Assembly: GCA_035647855.1 (NCBI GenBank) | Contig: DASRMP010000053.1 | Location: 21,716-85,715 of the forward strand | Length of the DNA: 64,000 bases | Source: JAAZBW01 sp035647855 | Lineage (GTDB): Bacteria; Actinomycetota; Actinomycetes; Actinomycetales; Actinomycetaceae | Direction: 5' to 3' | In this document: positions 1-7,792 of the stretch, in pieces | How the letters are laid out: each line of letters begins with the position of its first letter | How positions within the stretch are numbered: position 1 is the first letter of the stretch | Made by a program: the position numbers and the translations under genes | Notes under the pieces: generated by a model | Databases searched by the model: none | Told to the model about the DNA's origin: nothing | Seen by the model: only the letters and a program-made list of their open reading frames with translations

Positions 1-2
1 TG

Positions 3-908
3 GTGGGCCGTGAGGTCTCACTCTCGGTCGAGAAGACGCCCGCAAATCCCGGTGAGGCCACATTCAGGATCGAGGACCTGACGGTCCTGACCCCGGAAGG
101 GAAGCCGCTCGTGGACCGCCTGAGCTTTGACGTCCAGCGTGGGGAGATTCTGGCGGTCGCCGGCGTCCAGGGCAACGGCCAGACGGAACTCACGGAATCG
201 ATCCTCGGCCTCGAAAAGCCTGCGGCAGGCCGGATCGTTCTCGGCGACACCAACCTGCTGGGTCTCAACGTGAAGCAGCGCCTCCGCGCGGGGGTGGGTT
301 TCGTTCCGGAGGACCGCTCGACCGACGGTGTCATCGCCGCATTCACGGTGGCCGAGAACCTCATCCTCGACATTTACGATACGGATGCGTTCGCCCGCGG
401 CGTCTCCATCTCACCGGCGAAGGTGCATGCCAATGCGCTCGCCCGGGTCGAGGAATTCGACATTCGTGTCACCGATGTCGAGGACCCCATGTCGACGTTG
501 TCCGGCGGTAACCAGCAGAAGGTGGTTCTCGCGCGCGAGATGTCCCGGCCGCTGCAGGTGCTCGTCGCCTCGCAGCCCACCCGCGGGCTCGACGTCGGAT
601 CGATCGAGTTCGTCCACACCCGCATCATCCAGGAACGCGACTCGGGCACGCCGTGCCTTATCATCTCCACGGAACTGGACGAGGTCCTGACCCTCGCCGA
701 CCGGATTGCGGTGATGTACCGCGGCCGTGTGGTCGGAATCGTTCCGGGCGGAACCTCGCGCGATGTGCTCGGACTCATGATGGCGGGCGTGCCGCTCGAG
801 GAGGCCCGCGAGCAGGCCGCCAGGCACCACACGTTGATATCGCGGTTCGACGAGGACGACGACGCCGCGGGGGCTGCACCTCCGGCGGGGGCTGAGGAGG
901 ACCGGTGA
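3..908 (+). CDS. Nucleoside ABC transporter, ATP-binding protein (C-terminal part)
   Basis: The reading frame is open to the window edge, so the N-terminal nucleotide-binding domain lies outside; what is visible is the second domain of a roughly 500-residue double-ABC ATPase of the RbsA/YufO type. Its P-loop is GVQGNGQT, with Gln in place of the catalytic Lys, and after the LSGGNQQK signature the Walker B end reads QPTRGLD. Both departures are usual for the degenerate second site of this family. It energises uptake through the two permeases that follow; the adjoining cytidine deaminase, thymidine phosphorylase and deoC point to nucleosides as substrate. Its stop overlaps the next start (GTGA). 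The binding lipoprotein is expected upstream. Confidence 0.9.
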   Translation: MGREVSLSVEKTPANPGEATFRIEDLTVLTPEGKPLVDRLSFDVQRGEILAVAGVQGNGQTELTESILGLEKPAAGRIVLGDTNLLGLNVKQRLRAGVGFVPEDRSTDGVIAAFTVAENLILDIYDTDAFARGVSISPAKVHANALARVEEFDIRVTDVEDPMSTLSGGNQQKVVLAREMSRPLQVLVASQPTRGLDVGSIEFVHTRIIQERDSGTPCLIISTELDEVLTLADRIAVMYRGRVVGIVPGGTSRDVLGLMMAGVPLEEAREQAARHHTLISRFDEDDDAAGAAPPAGAEEDR

Positions 909-2188
909 GCACGCAGGAACCGGATCCCCGGGAGGGCACGCGCGAGGAAGCGCCGGGCGCGCCCGCCGCCGCCATGACGCGTGGCGAGGAAGCTCGTACC
1001 TCGATCGTGCGTGAGATCCTCTCCGGCAGTTGGCTGGTAACGGTCTTCGCGATCGTCTTCGCGCTGCTGGTCGGCGCCATTCTCATCGCCTTCTCCGACC
1101 CCCGGGTCCAGGAGACCTTCGGCTACGTGATCGCGCGGCCGGGCGACTTCTTCGGCGCGGTGTGGGACAAGGTCACGAGGGCGTACTCGGCACTCGTGCG
1201 CGGCGCGATCTTCGACTGGAGGGCAACCACCTTCACGCGCATGATCCGTCCCGCCACGGAGAGCCTCGTGTTCGCGACTCCGCTCATTCTTGCCGGCCTC
1301 GCGATCGCGATCCCGTTCCGTGCCGGGCTCTTCAACATCGGTGGTCAGGGCCAGGTGATTGTCGGCGCGCTCTTCGCGGGCTTCGTCGGCTACGCCGTGG
1401 CGCTCCCCCCGGTGGTTCACCTGCTGTTCGCGCTCCTGGGAGGCCTCCTGGGCGGAGCCATATACGCGGGAATCTCGGGCTGGCTGAAGGCGAGAACCGG
1501 CGCGAACGAGGTGATCGTGACGATCATGCTCAACAACATCGCGGGGTATCTGATCCTGTACCTGCTGAAACAGCAGTGGTTCACGACCTCGACATCGCCG
1601 CTGCCGCAATCCCCGAACGTCGCGTCCACGGCGTCCCTGCCCGGGCTGCTCCCCGATCCATTCCGTATCAACGCGGGCTTCCTTCTCGCGATCCTGGTGA
1701 CCTTCTTCGTGTGGTGGCTCATGGAGCGCTCGACGCTCGGGTTCGAGTTCCGCGCCGTGGGCGCCAACCCGAACGCGGCCCGCACTGCCGGTATCTCGGT
1801 GGAGCGCGTGACGATCCTCGTGATGGTCGTCTCCGGTGCGCTGGCAGGCCTCGCGGGCGCGAACCAGGTGCTCGGCACCGAACAGAAGCTCACCCCGGGC
1901 ATCGCCGGGTCGCTCGGTTTCGATGCCATCACCGTGGCACTCCTCGGACGTTCTCGTCCGGTCGGGGTCTTCTTCGCCGGCATCCTCTTCGGCGCGCTGA
2001 AGGCCGGTGGGTACGTGATGCAATCGCAGACCAACACCCCTATCGACATCATCCTCGTCGTGCAGTCGGTGATCGTGCTCCTCGTCGCGGCTCCGCCGCT
2101 CGTGAGATCGATCTTCCGCCTTCCGGCCCCCGGTGCGCCGCGCAAGCGCTCACCGAAGATCGCCAAGACCGCGGAGGTGACCGCATGA
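905..2188 (+). CDS. Nucleoside ABC transporter permease 1
   Basis: A 427-residue integral membrane protein of the branched-chain amino acid/ribose/nucleoside permease family (BPD_transp_2). After a hydrophilic N-terminus of about 45 residues come 8-10 hydrophobic segments, with the family loop GANEVIVTIMLNNIAGYL near residue 200 and the GISVERV/GALAGLAGA region near residue 300. The GTG start at 905 overlaps the ATPase stop and its own stop overlaps the next permease start, so the three genes are translationally coupled. Permease 1 and permease 2 should form the heterodimeric channel. The substrate call rests on neighbours, not on the permease itself. Confidence 0.9.
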   Translation: MSTQEPDPREGTREEAPGAPAAAMTRGEEARTSIVREILSGSWLVTVFAIVFALLVGAILIAFSDPRVQETFGYVIARPGDFFGAVWDKVTRAYSALVRGAIFDWRATTFTRMIRPATESLVFATPLILAGLAIAIPFRAGLFNIGGQGQVIVGALFAGFVGYAVALPPVVHLLFALLGGLLGGAIYAGISGWLKARTGANEVIVTIMLNNIAGYLILYLLKQQWFTTSTSPLPQSPNVASTASLPGLLPDPFRINAGFLLAILVTFFVWWLMERSTLGFEFRAVGANPNAARTAGISVERVTILVMVVSGALAGLAGANQVLGTEQKLTPGIAGSLGFDAITVALLGRSRPVGVFFAGILFGALKAGGYVMQSQTNTPIDIILVVQSVIVLLVAAPPLVRSIFRLPAPGAPRKRSPKIAKTAEVTA

Positions 2189-3465
2189 GCGCCGCAGCCG
2201 TTCCTTTGAGCGAAAAATCGATCGTCACCACGAAGGTGAATTGGAAGATGCCAGTCTCCTACGGCATCCTCACCCTGCTCGGCATGCTGCTGTTCGTCAT
2301 CCTGGTCCCCTCCGGAGCCGAGACCCGATTCCAGCTGACCACGGGCGCCGACGCCGTCCAGATCCCGGGTTTCACGTTGCCTGCACGCACCACCGGGATC
2401 GTCGTGACCGCGATTCTCGGAGCGCTCACCCTGGTTTCGTACCGTGACGCCCTCGCTCGTCGGCGTAGCGGCTGGTGGCTCCCTGTCACGTTCGGGATTC
2501 TCTTCGTCTTCGGCTTCCTTCTCTTCGCGGGCGCAGGCTCCGCCGGATTCATTCCGCTGACGACCCTGCTCGCCGGCGGGCTCGCGCTCTCGGTGCCGCT
2601 GATCTTCGGGGCGATGTGCGGTCTGGTGGGAGAGCGTGCCGGCATCGTCAACATCGCAATCGAGGGCCAACTCCTGCTCGGCGCGTTCTTCGCGGCGGTC
2701 GCGGCGTCGCTGGCCCAGAACCCCTACGTCGGCCTGCTCGCAGCACCGATCGCGGGCGCTCTGGTGGGCGCTCTCCTCGTCTTCTTTGCGGTCAAGTACT
2801 GGGTGGACCAGATCATCATCGGCGTGGTGCTCAACGTGCTGGTGGTGGGACTCACCAACTTCCTGTACTCCACCGTCCTGACGCAGAACGCCACCATGTG
2901 GAACGCCCGCCAGCGGCTGCCGAACCTCGCGATTCCGCTCCTCTCGGACATACCGATCATCGGCCGGGTGCTCTTCAACCAGAACATCCTCGTGTACGCG
3001 ATGTACGTGGTGGTCGCACTTCTGACCGTCTACGTCTTCCGCTCCCGCTGGGGTCTGAGGCTGCGCGCTGTCGGCGAGCACCCGAAGGCCGCGGACACCG
3101 TCGGCATCAACGTGAACCGCACACGCGTGCGGAACACGATCATGGCGGGCATGATCGCCGGCCTCGGCGGTGCATTCTTCACGGTCGGCTCCGGTCTGGC
3201 GTTCGGCAAGGAAATGTCCGCCGGGCAGGGCTTCATCGCCCTGGCGGCGATGATCCTCGGCAAGTGGCACCCCATCGGCGCACTCGGCGCCGCGTTGTTG
3301 TTCGGATTCTCGAGGAACCTCGCGAACCTGCTGTCGACGCTCGGCGCCCGCGTCCCCTCCGAGATCCTGCTCATGCTGCCCTACATCATCACGATCCTCG
3401 CGGTCGCGGGCTTCGTGGGCCGTGTCCGGGCGCCCGCCGCCGAGAACATCCCGTACAAGAAGTAG
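2185..3465 (+). CDS. Nucleoside ABC transporter permease 2
   Basis: A 426-residue membrane protein, paralogous in type to the preceding permease. Hydrophobic segments begin at about residue 25, and the conserved inner part reads GERAGIVNIAIEGQLLLGAF, typical of the second permease of nucleoside (YufQ/NupC-type ABC) systems. The ATG at 2185 overlaps the preceding TGA by 4 bp (ATGA). The reading frame extends far upstream of 2185 in an alternative frame of the first permease gene, but that part is an overlap shadow without membrane character. The gene ends 6 bp before the cytidine deaminase, in the same operon. Confidence 0.9.
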   Translation: MSAAAVPLSEKSIVTTKVNWKMPVSYGILTLLGMLLFVILVPSGAETRFQLTTGADAVQIPGFTLPARTTGIVVTAILGALTLVSYRDALARRRSGWWLPVTFGILFVFGFLLFAGAGSAGFIPLTTLLAGGLALSVPLIFGAMCGLVGERAGIVNIAIEGQLLLGAFFAAVAASLAQNPYVGLLAAPIAGALVGALLVFFAVKYWVDQIIIGVVLNVLVVGLTNFLYSTVLTQNATMWNARQRLPNLAIPLLSDIPIIGRVLFNQNILVYAMYVVVALLTVYVFRSRWGLRLRAVGEHPKAADTVGINVNRTRVRNTIMAGMIAGLGGAFFTVGSGLAFGKEMSAGQGFIALAAMILGKWHPIGALGAALLFGFSRNLANLLSTLGARVPSEILLMLPYIITILAVAGFVGRVRAPAAENIPYKK

Positions 3466-3471
3466 GCGTCA

Positions 3472-3894
3472 GTGACCGATTGGGAGATCCTCCGCCGTGA
3501 AGCGATCGAGGCCGCCCGGCACGCGTACGTGCCGTACTCGGGCTACCAGGTCGGGGCCGCCGCGCTAACCGACGACGGTCGCGTCATCTCCGGGTGCAAC
3601 GTGGAGAACGCATCCCTGGGGGCGACCCTGTGCGCCGAGTGCGGCCTCGTCTCGGACCTGCACCGGGGCGGTGGCGGGCGGCTGGTGGCGTTCCTCTGCG
3701 TCAATCGCGACGGGCACGTCATCGCCCCCTGCGGCAGATGCCGCCAGTTGCTGTGGGAACACGGTGGAGCCGCACTCAGGGTGCTGATGCCCGAGGGAGA
3801 GACCACTATGGACAAGGTGCTGCCGCAGGCGTTCGATGCCGCCGACATGGCCGCCGTCGCGGATCCCCGGCCTGCCGGTCCCGAGGAGGAGTGA
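3472..3894 (+). CDS. cdd: Cytidine deaminase
   Basis: A 140-residue homotetrameric-type cytidine deaminase that converts cytidine and deoxycytidine to uridine and deoxyuridine in the cytosol. The substrate-binding CNVENAS motif lies near residue 43. The zinc site is Cys54-Ala-Glu56 (Glu56 the proton shuttle) and Cys87-x2-Cys90 in PCGRCRQ. Having Cys rather than His as the first zinc ligand is the tetrameric-class pattern. It starts with GTG 6 bp after the permease and ends 3 bp before deoA, so import is directly coupled to deamination. The C-terminal tail (PRPAGPEEE) is slightly extended. Confidence 0.96.
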   Translation: MTDWEILRREAIEAARHAYVPYSGYQVGAAALTDDGRVISGCNVENASLGATLCAECGLVSDLHRGGGGRLVAFLCVNRDGHVIAPCGRCRQLLWEHGGAALRVLMPEGETTMDKVLPQAFDAADMAAVADPRPAGPEEE

Positions 3895-3897
3895 GGC

Positions 3898-5178
3898 ATG
3901 GAGGCATTCGACGCCGTCGACGTGATCAGGACCAAGCGGGACCGCGGACGTCTCTCGGACGGCCAGATCGATTGGGTGGTGGACGCCTACACGCGCGGCG
4001 TCGTCGCGGACGAGCAGATGTCCGCGCTCGCCATGGCGATCCTGCTCAACGGCATGGACCGCGGCGAGATCGCCAGGTGGACCGATGCCATGATCGCGTC
4101 CGGGGAGCGCATGGACTTCACCTCGCTCGGGAAGCCGACCACTGACAAGCACTCCACCGGCGGCGTCGGGGACAAGATCACGCTGCCGCTCGCGCCGCTC
4201 GTGGCGAGTTTCGGCGTCGCTGTGCCCCAGCTCTCCGGCCGGGGACTCGGGCACACCGGGGGCACTCTGGACAAACTCGAGGCGATTCCCGGCTGGCGGG
4301 CATCGCTGAGCAACCACGAGATGCTGGACCAGTTGCGGGAGGTCGGAGCGGTGATCTGCGCCGCCGGCAGCGGCCTCGCTCCTGCGGACCGCAAACTCTA
4401 CGCGCTCCGGGACGCCACGGGCACCGTGGACTCGATCCCGCTCATCGCCTCCTCGATCATGTCGAAGAAGATCGCCGAGGGCACCGGCGCTCTCGTTCTC
4501 GACGTCAAGGTCGGCACGGGTGCCTTCATGAAGAACATCGACGACGCCCGCGAACTTGCGTCCACGATGGTCGCCCTCGGCACTGACGCGGGCGTCACCA
4601 CCTCCGCGCTGTTGACGGACATGTCCACGCCGCTCGGGCTGACAGTCGGCAACGCGCTCGAGGTGCGGGAGTCTGTGGAGGTGCTCGCGGGCGGCGGCCC
4701 GCCGGACGTGGTGGAGCTGACTGTCCGTCTCGCGGAGGAGATGCTGGCCGCCGTCGGCGTCGACGACGTCGACCCCGCCGCCGCGCTCGCCGATGGACGA
4801 GCGATGGACACCTGGAACGCGATGATCCGCGCGCAGGGCGGAGACCCGGACGCACCGCTGCCGGTCGCAGAGCACACGCACACTCTGGCGGCCGAGAGCG
4901 CAGGCTTCGTCACTCGCATGGATGCGATGGCCATCGGTGTGGCCGGCTGGAGGCTCGGCGCCGGCCGCGCGCGCAAGGAGGACGGGGTGCAGTCCGTCGC
5001 GGGGGTGGAACTGCACGCGAAACCCGGCGATCATGTTGCCGTGGGCGCTCCGTTGCTCACGCTCCACACCGCGACCCCGGAGCGCTTCGACCGCGCCCTC
5101 GAGGCCCTCGAGGGCGGGATTCTCGTGGGCGATGAGAAGCCAGAGGGCACGGCTCTGGTGATCGACCGCATCGGGTGA
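3898..5178 (+). CDS. deoA: Thymidine phosphorylase
   Basis: A 426-residue pyrimidine-nucleoside phosphorylase: thymidine or deoxyuridine plus phosphate gives the base and 2-deoxyribose 1-phosphate. The family signature SGRGLGHTGGTLDKLE lies at about residues 112-127, after the helical N-terminal domain. The phosphate/nucleoside-binding segments KHSTGGVGD (about residue 83) and DVKVGTGAFM (about residue 202) are intact. The length is normal. It follows cdd by 3 bp and supplies sugar phosphate to the downstream DeoC. Whether it prefers thymidine or uridine cannot be told from sequence. Confidence 0.96.
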   Translation: MEAFDAVDVIRTKRDRGRLSDGQIDWVVDAYTRGVVADEQMSALAMAILLNGMDRGEIARWTDAMIASGERMDFTSLGKPTTDKHSTGGVGDKITLPLAPLVASFGVAVPQLSGRGLGHTGGTLDKLEAIPGWRASLSNHEMLDQLREVGAVICAAGSGLAPADRKLYALRDATGTVDSIPLIASSIMSKKIAEGTGALVLDVKVGTGAFMKNIDDARELASTMVALGTDAGVTTSALLTDMSTPLGLTVGNALEVRESVEVLAGGGPPDVVELTVRLAEEMLAAVGVDDVDPAAALADGRAMDTWNAMIRAQGGDPDAPLPVAEHTHTLAAESAGFVTRMDAMAIGVAGWRLGAGRARKEDGVQSVAGVELHAKPGDHVAVGAPLLTLHTATPERFDRALEALEGGILVGDEKPEGTALVIDRIG

Positions 5179-5229
5179 TCGGCGTCCGCCGGCACCTTGG
5201 GTAACAGTGAAAGTTCGAAGGAGAATCGC

Positions 5230-5424
5230 ATGAGCAGCCAGGAGATCATCCCGGAAGGCCTTGACGAGATCGACCGCGAGTTCGAGCCCGCTGAGCGCGT
5301 GGACAGGGAGGAGTACCTCGCGGAGGGCCCCAGCGAGGTCCCGATGGAGGCCGATCCGGTCGACACCGCCGAACAGCGTGAGGAAGTTGAACTCGACGGA
5401 GACTTCGAAGAGCGCGAGGACTGA
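5230..5424 (+). CDS. Small acidic hypothetical protein (64 aa)
   Basis: The ATG at 5230 is chosen because GAAGGAGAA lies just upstream; an in-frame start 33 bp earlier has no such site. The 64-residue product is extremely rich in Glu and Asp (DEIDREFEPAERVDREEY..., ending FEERED) and contains no Cys, hydrophobic segment or recognised domain. The stop overlaps the start of the next gene (TGATG), so the two are probably translated together. The function is unknown. A soluble, disordered partner or chaperone-like peptide for the neighbouring cysteine-peptidase-fold protein is only a guess from coupling. Confidence 0.7.
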   Translation: MSSQEIIPEGLDEIDREFEPAERVDREEYLAEGPSEVPMEADPVDTAEQREEVELDGDFEERED

Positions 5425-6242
5425 TGGCGCGCCTTCCGCGCTCTCTCGGTGACATCGTTGCCCGCTTGGCCCGGCCGGTGCGGACGGGATGGCCGGTAGC
5501 GCTCACGGGAGTCCTGGTTGAGAAGCCCCGCTGGGCGCGTGTCGAGCTCGGCGGCGTTCCCGCAGTGCAGACAGACGAGTCCAGTTGCGGTTCCGCCTGT
5601 CTCGTGATGCTCGCGGCCACCGGCGACGAGGTCCTCGCGGAGTGGCTCGAGACCGGAGTGCTGCCGAAGGGCCTCCAGATCGACGAGCTGCCGCCCGAAA
5701 TCCCGGCGAACGCGCTGGTGGATACCCCGGGCGCCGCCGGCAGATTCGCTGCCGCCCAGCGCGCGGTGAAGGAGTCGACCTCCTTCCGCGCGGTCGGCCC
5801 GTTGCCATGGCCGCGGCGGCTCGGCACGCTGCCGTGGGCGGCCGCCCGGGTCGCCCGATTCCCAGGGGTCCGATACGTGCACCGGCCCGTCGACGACCGA
5901 GGAGACTCCGGCCGTGAGATGCTCAGCCTCGTTCTGAACGCCCTCGGCCACGGATATCCGGTGCTGCTGTATTCGGGCGGCACTCGGAGCTCCGGCTGGA
6001 CCACTGCGCTGCCGCGGCACGTCCTCCTTGCCGTTCCCGCCGGCGAACGGCGCGTGACGCCGGAAGGAACGCCCATCATCTCCATCTACGAGCCGCACTC
6101 CGGGCGCGTCTTCGAGGTACCGGCGAATGAGCTCGCCGACCGCACCGAGCCATCCCCGGCACTCGGCCACTGGAGCAACATTCAGTGGCTCGTCCTGCCC
6201 GTACCCGCCACGTCCACCCGCTTTCCCGAGGAGACCACGTGA
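5424..6242 (+). CDS. C39-like cysteine peptidase-fold protein
   Basis: A 272-residue protein without a signal peptide. Residues about 48-59 read AVQTDESSCGSAC, matching the oxyanion Gln and catalytic Cys (Cys55) of C39/papain-like peptidases. A candidate catalytic His is His199 in PRHVLLAV, followed about 20 residues later by IYEPHSGRVFEV where such enzymes carry the Asp/Asn (here Glu). The arrangement supports a C39-like fold but not activity. The N-terminal 30 residues are basic and amphipathic (RSLGDIVARLARPVR). It is coupled to the acidic 64-residue protein and to deoC (GTGA overlap). Its role in a nucleoside-salvage operon is unexplained. Confidence 0.6.
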   Translation: MARLPRSLGDIVARLARPVRTGWPVALTGVLVEKPRWARVELGGVPAVQTDESSCGSACLVMLAATGDEVLAEWLETGVLPKGLQIDELPPEIPANALVDTPGAAGRFAAAQRAVKESTSFRAVGPLPWPRRLGTLPWAAARVARFPGVRYVHRPVDDRGDSGREMLSLVLNALGHGYPVLLYSGGTRSSGWTTALPRHVLLAVPAGERRVTPEGTPIISIYEPHSGRVFEVPANELADRTEPSPALGHWSNIQWLVLPVPATSTRFPEETT

Positions 6243-6892
6243 AGCGCCACGAACTCGCCGCGATGATCGACCACACCCTGCTCAAACCCGAATCGACAGC
6301 CGCGGATGTCGCCGCACTTGTTGCCAAGGGCCGCGAACTCGGGGTGAAGGCCGTCTGCGTCTCGCCCGTCCGCCTGCCTCTCGACGACGTCGGCGACCTC
6401 GTCGTCGCGACCGTCTGCGGTTTCCCGTCAGGGGCCGTGAAGAGTGAGATCAAGGCTGCCGAGGCGGCGCTTGCTGCCGCTGACGGCGCCCAGGAAGTCG
6501 ACATGGTCATCGACATCGCCGCCGCCGTCGCGGGAGATTACGCACGCGTGGAGGACGACATCCGCCAGGTGCGCGCTGCCATGCCTGACGAGGTTCTCCT
6601 CAAGGTGATCATCGAATCGGCGGCCCTGACCGATGAGCAGATCGTGGCCGTGTGCCGCGCCGCCGAGGTTGCCGGGGCCCAGTTCGTGAAAACCTCGACC
6701 GGATTCCATCCTGCTGGTGGTGCATCGGTGCACGCCGTCGAGATCATGGCCGAGACTGTCGGTGGCCGCCTCGGGGTGAAGGCGTCCGGCGGCATCAGGA
6801 GAGCCGCGGACGCGACCGCCATGGTGAGCGCCGGTGCGACGAGGCTCGGCCTCTCGGCCTCGGAGGCGATCCTGGCGGAGATGCCCGAGTAG
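6239..6892 (+). CDS. deoC: Deoxyribose-phosphate aldolase
   Basis: A 217-residue class I aldolase that cleaves 2-deoxyribose 5-phosphate to glyceraldehyde 3-phosphate and acetaldehyde. The Schiff-base Lys is Lys151 in VKTSTGF, the second essential Lys is Lys181 in GVKASGG, and the VDMVIDI strand near residue 85 holds the catalytic Asp. The GTG start at 6239 (VKRHELAAMIDHTLLKPE) overlaps the preceding stop and matches the family N-terminus; an earlier in-frame start at 6185 would add an unrelated arginine-rich leader. It is the last gene of the salvage operon. A phosphopentomutase is needed to feed it; the sugar mutase at 7793 is the nearest candidate. Confidence 0.96.
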   Translation: MKRHELAAMIDHTLLKPESTAADVAALVAKGRELGVKAVCVSPVRLPLDDVGDLVVATVCGFPSGAVKSEIKAAEAALAAADGAQEVDMVIDIAAAVAGDYARVEDDIRQVRAAMPDEVLLKVIIESAALTDEQIVAVCRAAEVAGAQFVKTSTGFHPAGGASVHAVEIMAETVGGRLGVKASGGIRRAADATAMVSAGATRLGLSASEAILAEMPE

Positions 6893-6922
6893 TCTGGCGG
6901 CCGGCGGCCGCGCCGCGCCGCG

Positions 6923-7005
6923 CCACCCGATGGCGCGCTGCCGCCCACGCGCCCCACCCGATGGCGCGCTGCCGGTCACGCGCCCCACCCGATGGCGCGC
7001 TGCCG
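6923..7005. repeat. Three tandem 31-bp GC-rich repeats
   Basis: The 21-bp core beginning CCACCCGATGGCGCGC and ending TGCCG occurs at 6923, 6954 and 6985, exactly 31 bp apart. The copies are nearly identical in the intervening 10 bp as well (ACGCGCC context). They lie 30 bp after deoC and begin repeat region A. No coding potential is supported. Confidence 0.85.
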
Positions 7006-7024
7006 GCCACGGCCTGAAACAGCC

Positions 7025-7162
7025 GCTGCGGAACCTCGGGCAACCTTCACGGGCTCTCCTCCCACTCTCCGGGGACGCTAAGTGCACGTTTGGGCGTCCG
7101 ATTCGCGCCGCAAACTGACATCGTGCGTCCCCGGAGCGGGCTGCGGAACCTCGGGCACCCTT
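7025..7162. repeat. 23-bp direct repeats flanking a long hairpin
   Basis: GCTGCGGAACCTCGGGCA followed by A/C and CCTT is found at 7025-7047 and again at 7140-7162. Between them, CTCCGGGGACGC (7067-7078) is perfectly inverted as GCGTCCCCGGAG (7125-7136), with an inner GTTTG/CAAAC pair, so the DNA or transcript can form a hairpin of about 70 nt. It sits downstream of deoC and could stop or protect that transcript, but there is no T-run. Confidence 0.75.
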
Positions 7163-7307
7163 GTGGGCCTCAAATCACGGGGCTGAAGAACCTGGGTTCC
7201 GTCAGCTGCACCGAGTTCGCTCTTCGCAAGACTTCGCGCCCCGATTATGGGGCGTCAGTTTCCGCCGGCCCCGCTGCGGCGGGTTCTGCTGCCACTTGCG
7301 GCGGGAT

Positions 7308-7719
7308 GGCGCGCGTTCGTCACATTGGGGCGCACGTTCGTCACATCGGCGAAACCGGGGCGCACGTTCGTCACATGAGGGCGCACGATCGTCACATCGG
7401 CGAAACCGGGGCGCACGTTCGTCACATGAGGGCGCACGTCCGTCACAATGGCGCAGTGACGTCACTGCGCCATGGTGACGATCGTGCGCCCTCAGCATTC
7501 TGCGTGTGACGATCGTGCGCCATCAGTACTCTGCGTGTGACGGACGTGCGCCGCGGTGTGACGATCATGCGCCCCTGTGTGACGATCGTGCGCCCCCAAG
7601 ATTCTCCGTGTGACGATCGTGCGCCCTCGTGTGACGATCGTGCGCCCCTGTGTGACGATCGTGCGCCCCCAAGATTCTCCGTGTGACGATCGTGCGCCCC
7701 GGTGTGACGATCGTGCGCC
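7308..7719. repeat. Array A: 16 copies of a 16-bp unit, inverted about a palindrome
   Basis: The unit is GTGACGATCGTGCGCC. Left of 7448 there are six copies on the minus strand (GGCGCACGTTCGTCAC and variants). Right of 7473 there are ten copies on the plus strand. The spacers are short and recur: a 3-bp type, an 11-bp type containing TCGGCGAAACC on the left, and a 13-bp type (CTCAGCATTCTGC or CCCAAGATTCTCC) on the right. Variation is concentrated in the centre of the unit (GATCG, GAACG, GTCCG). Convergent genes deoC and the sugar mutase flank it. Open frames across it encode only repeats of this DNA and are not annotated. Confidence 0.93.
7448..7473. repeat. Perfect 26-bp palindrome at the centre of array A
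   Basis: The left half ATGGCGCAGTGAC is followed immediately by its exact complement GTCACTGCGCCAT. Repeat-unit orientation switches at this point. The identical palindrome occurs at 47003-47028 in array B. Confidence 0.97.
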
Positions 7720-7792
7720 GTCGGTCAGGACACTGTGGGCGCCGTCGTCGAGAAGTCCCAGAACTGACCGAACCAATCCCACGGACGGTGAG

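Noticed and set aside
374..3270. Large minus-strand frames opposite the ABC permease genes
   Set aside because: They are antisense shadows of high-GC coding sequence, rich in Arg, Glu and His, and the plus strand carries complete families.
7308..7719. CRISPR array
   Set aside because: Units are only 16 bp, spacers are 3-13 bp and mostly identical, orientation reverses midway, and no cas gene is near.
7090..7782. Long open frames across region A, for example repeats of VTIVRP or GAHDRHT on either strand
   Set aside because: They are translations of the 16-bp array in several frames on both strands. They have no ribosome sites and no codon bias, and the same repeats give frames in array B.
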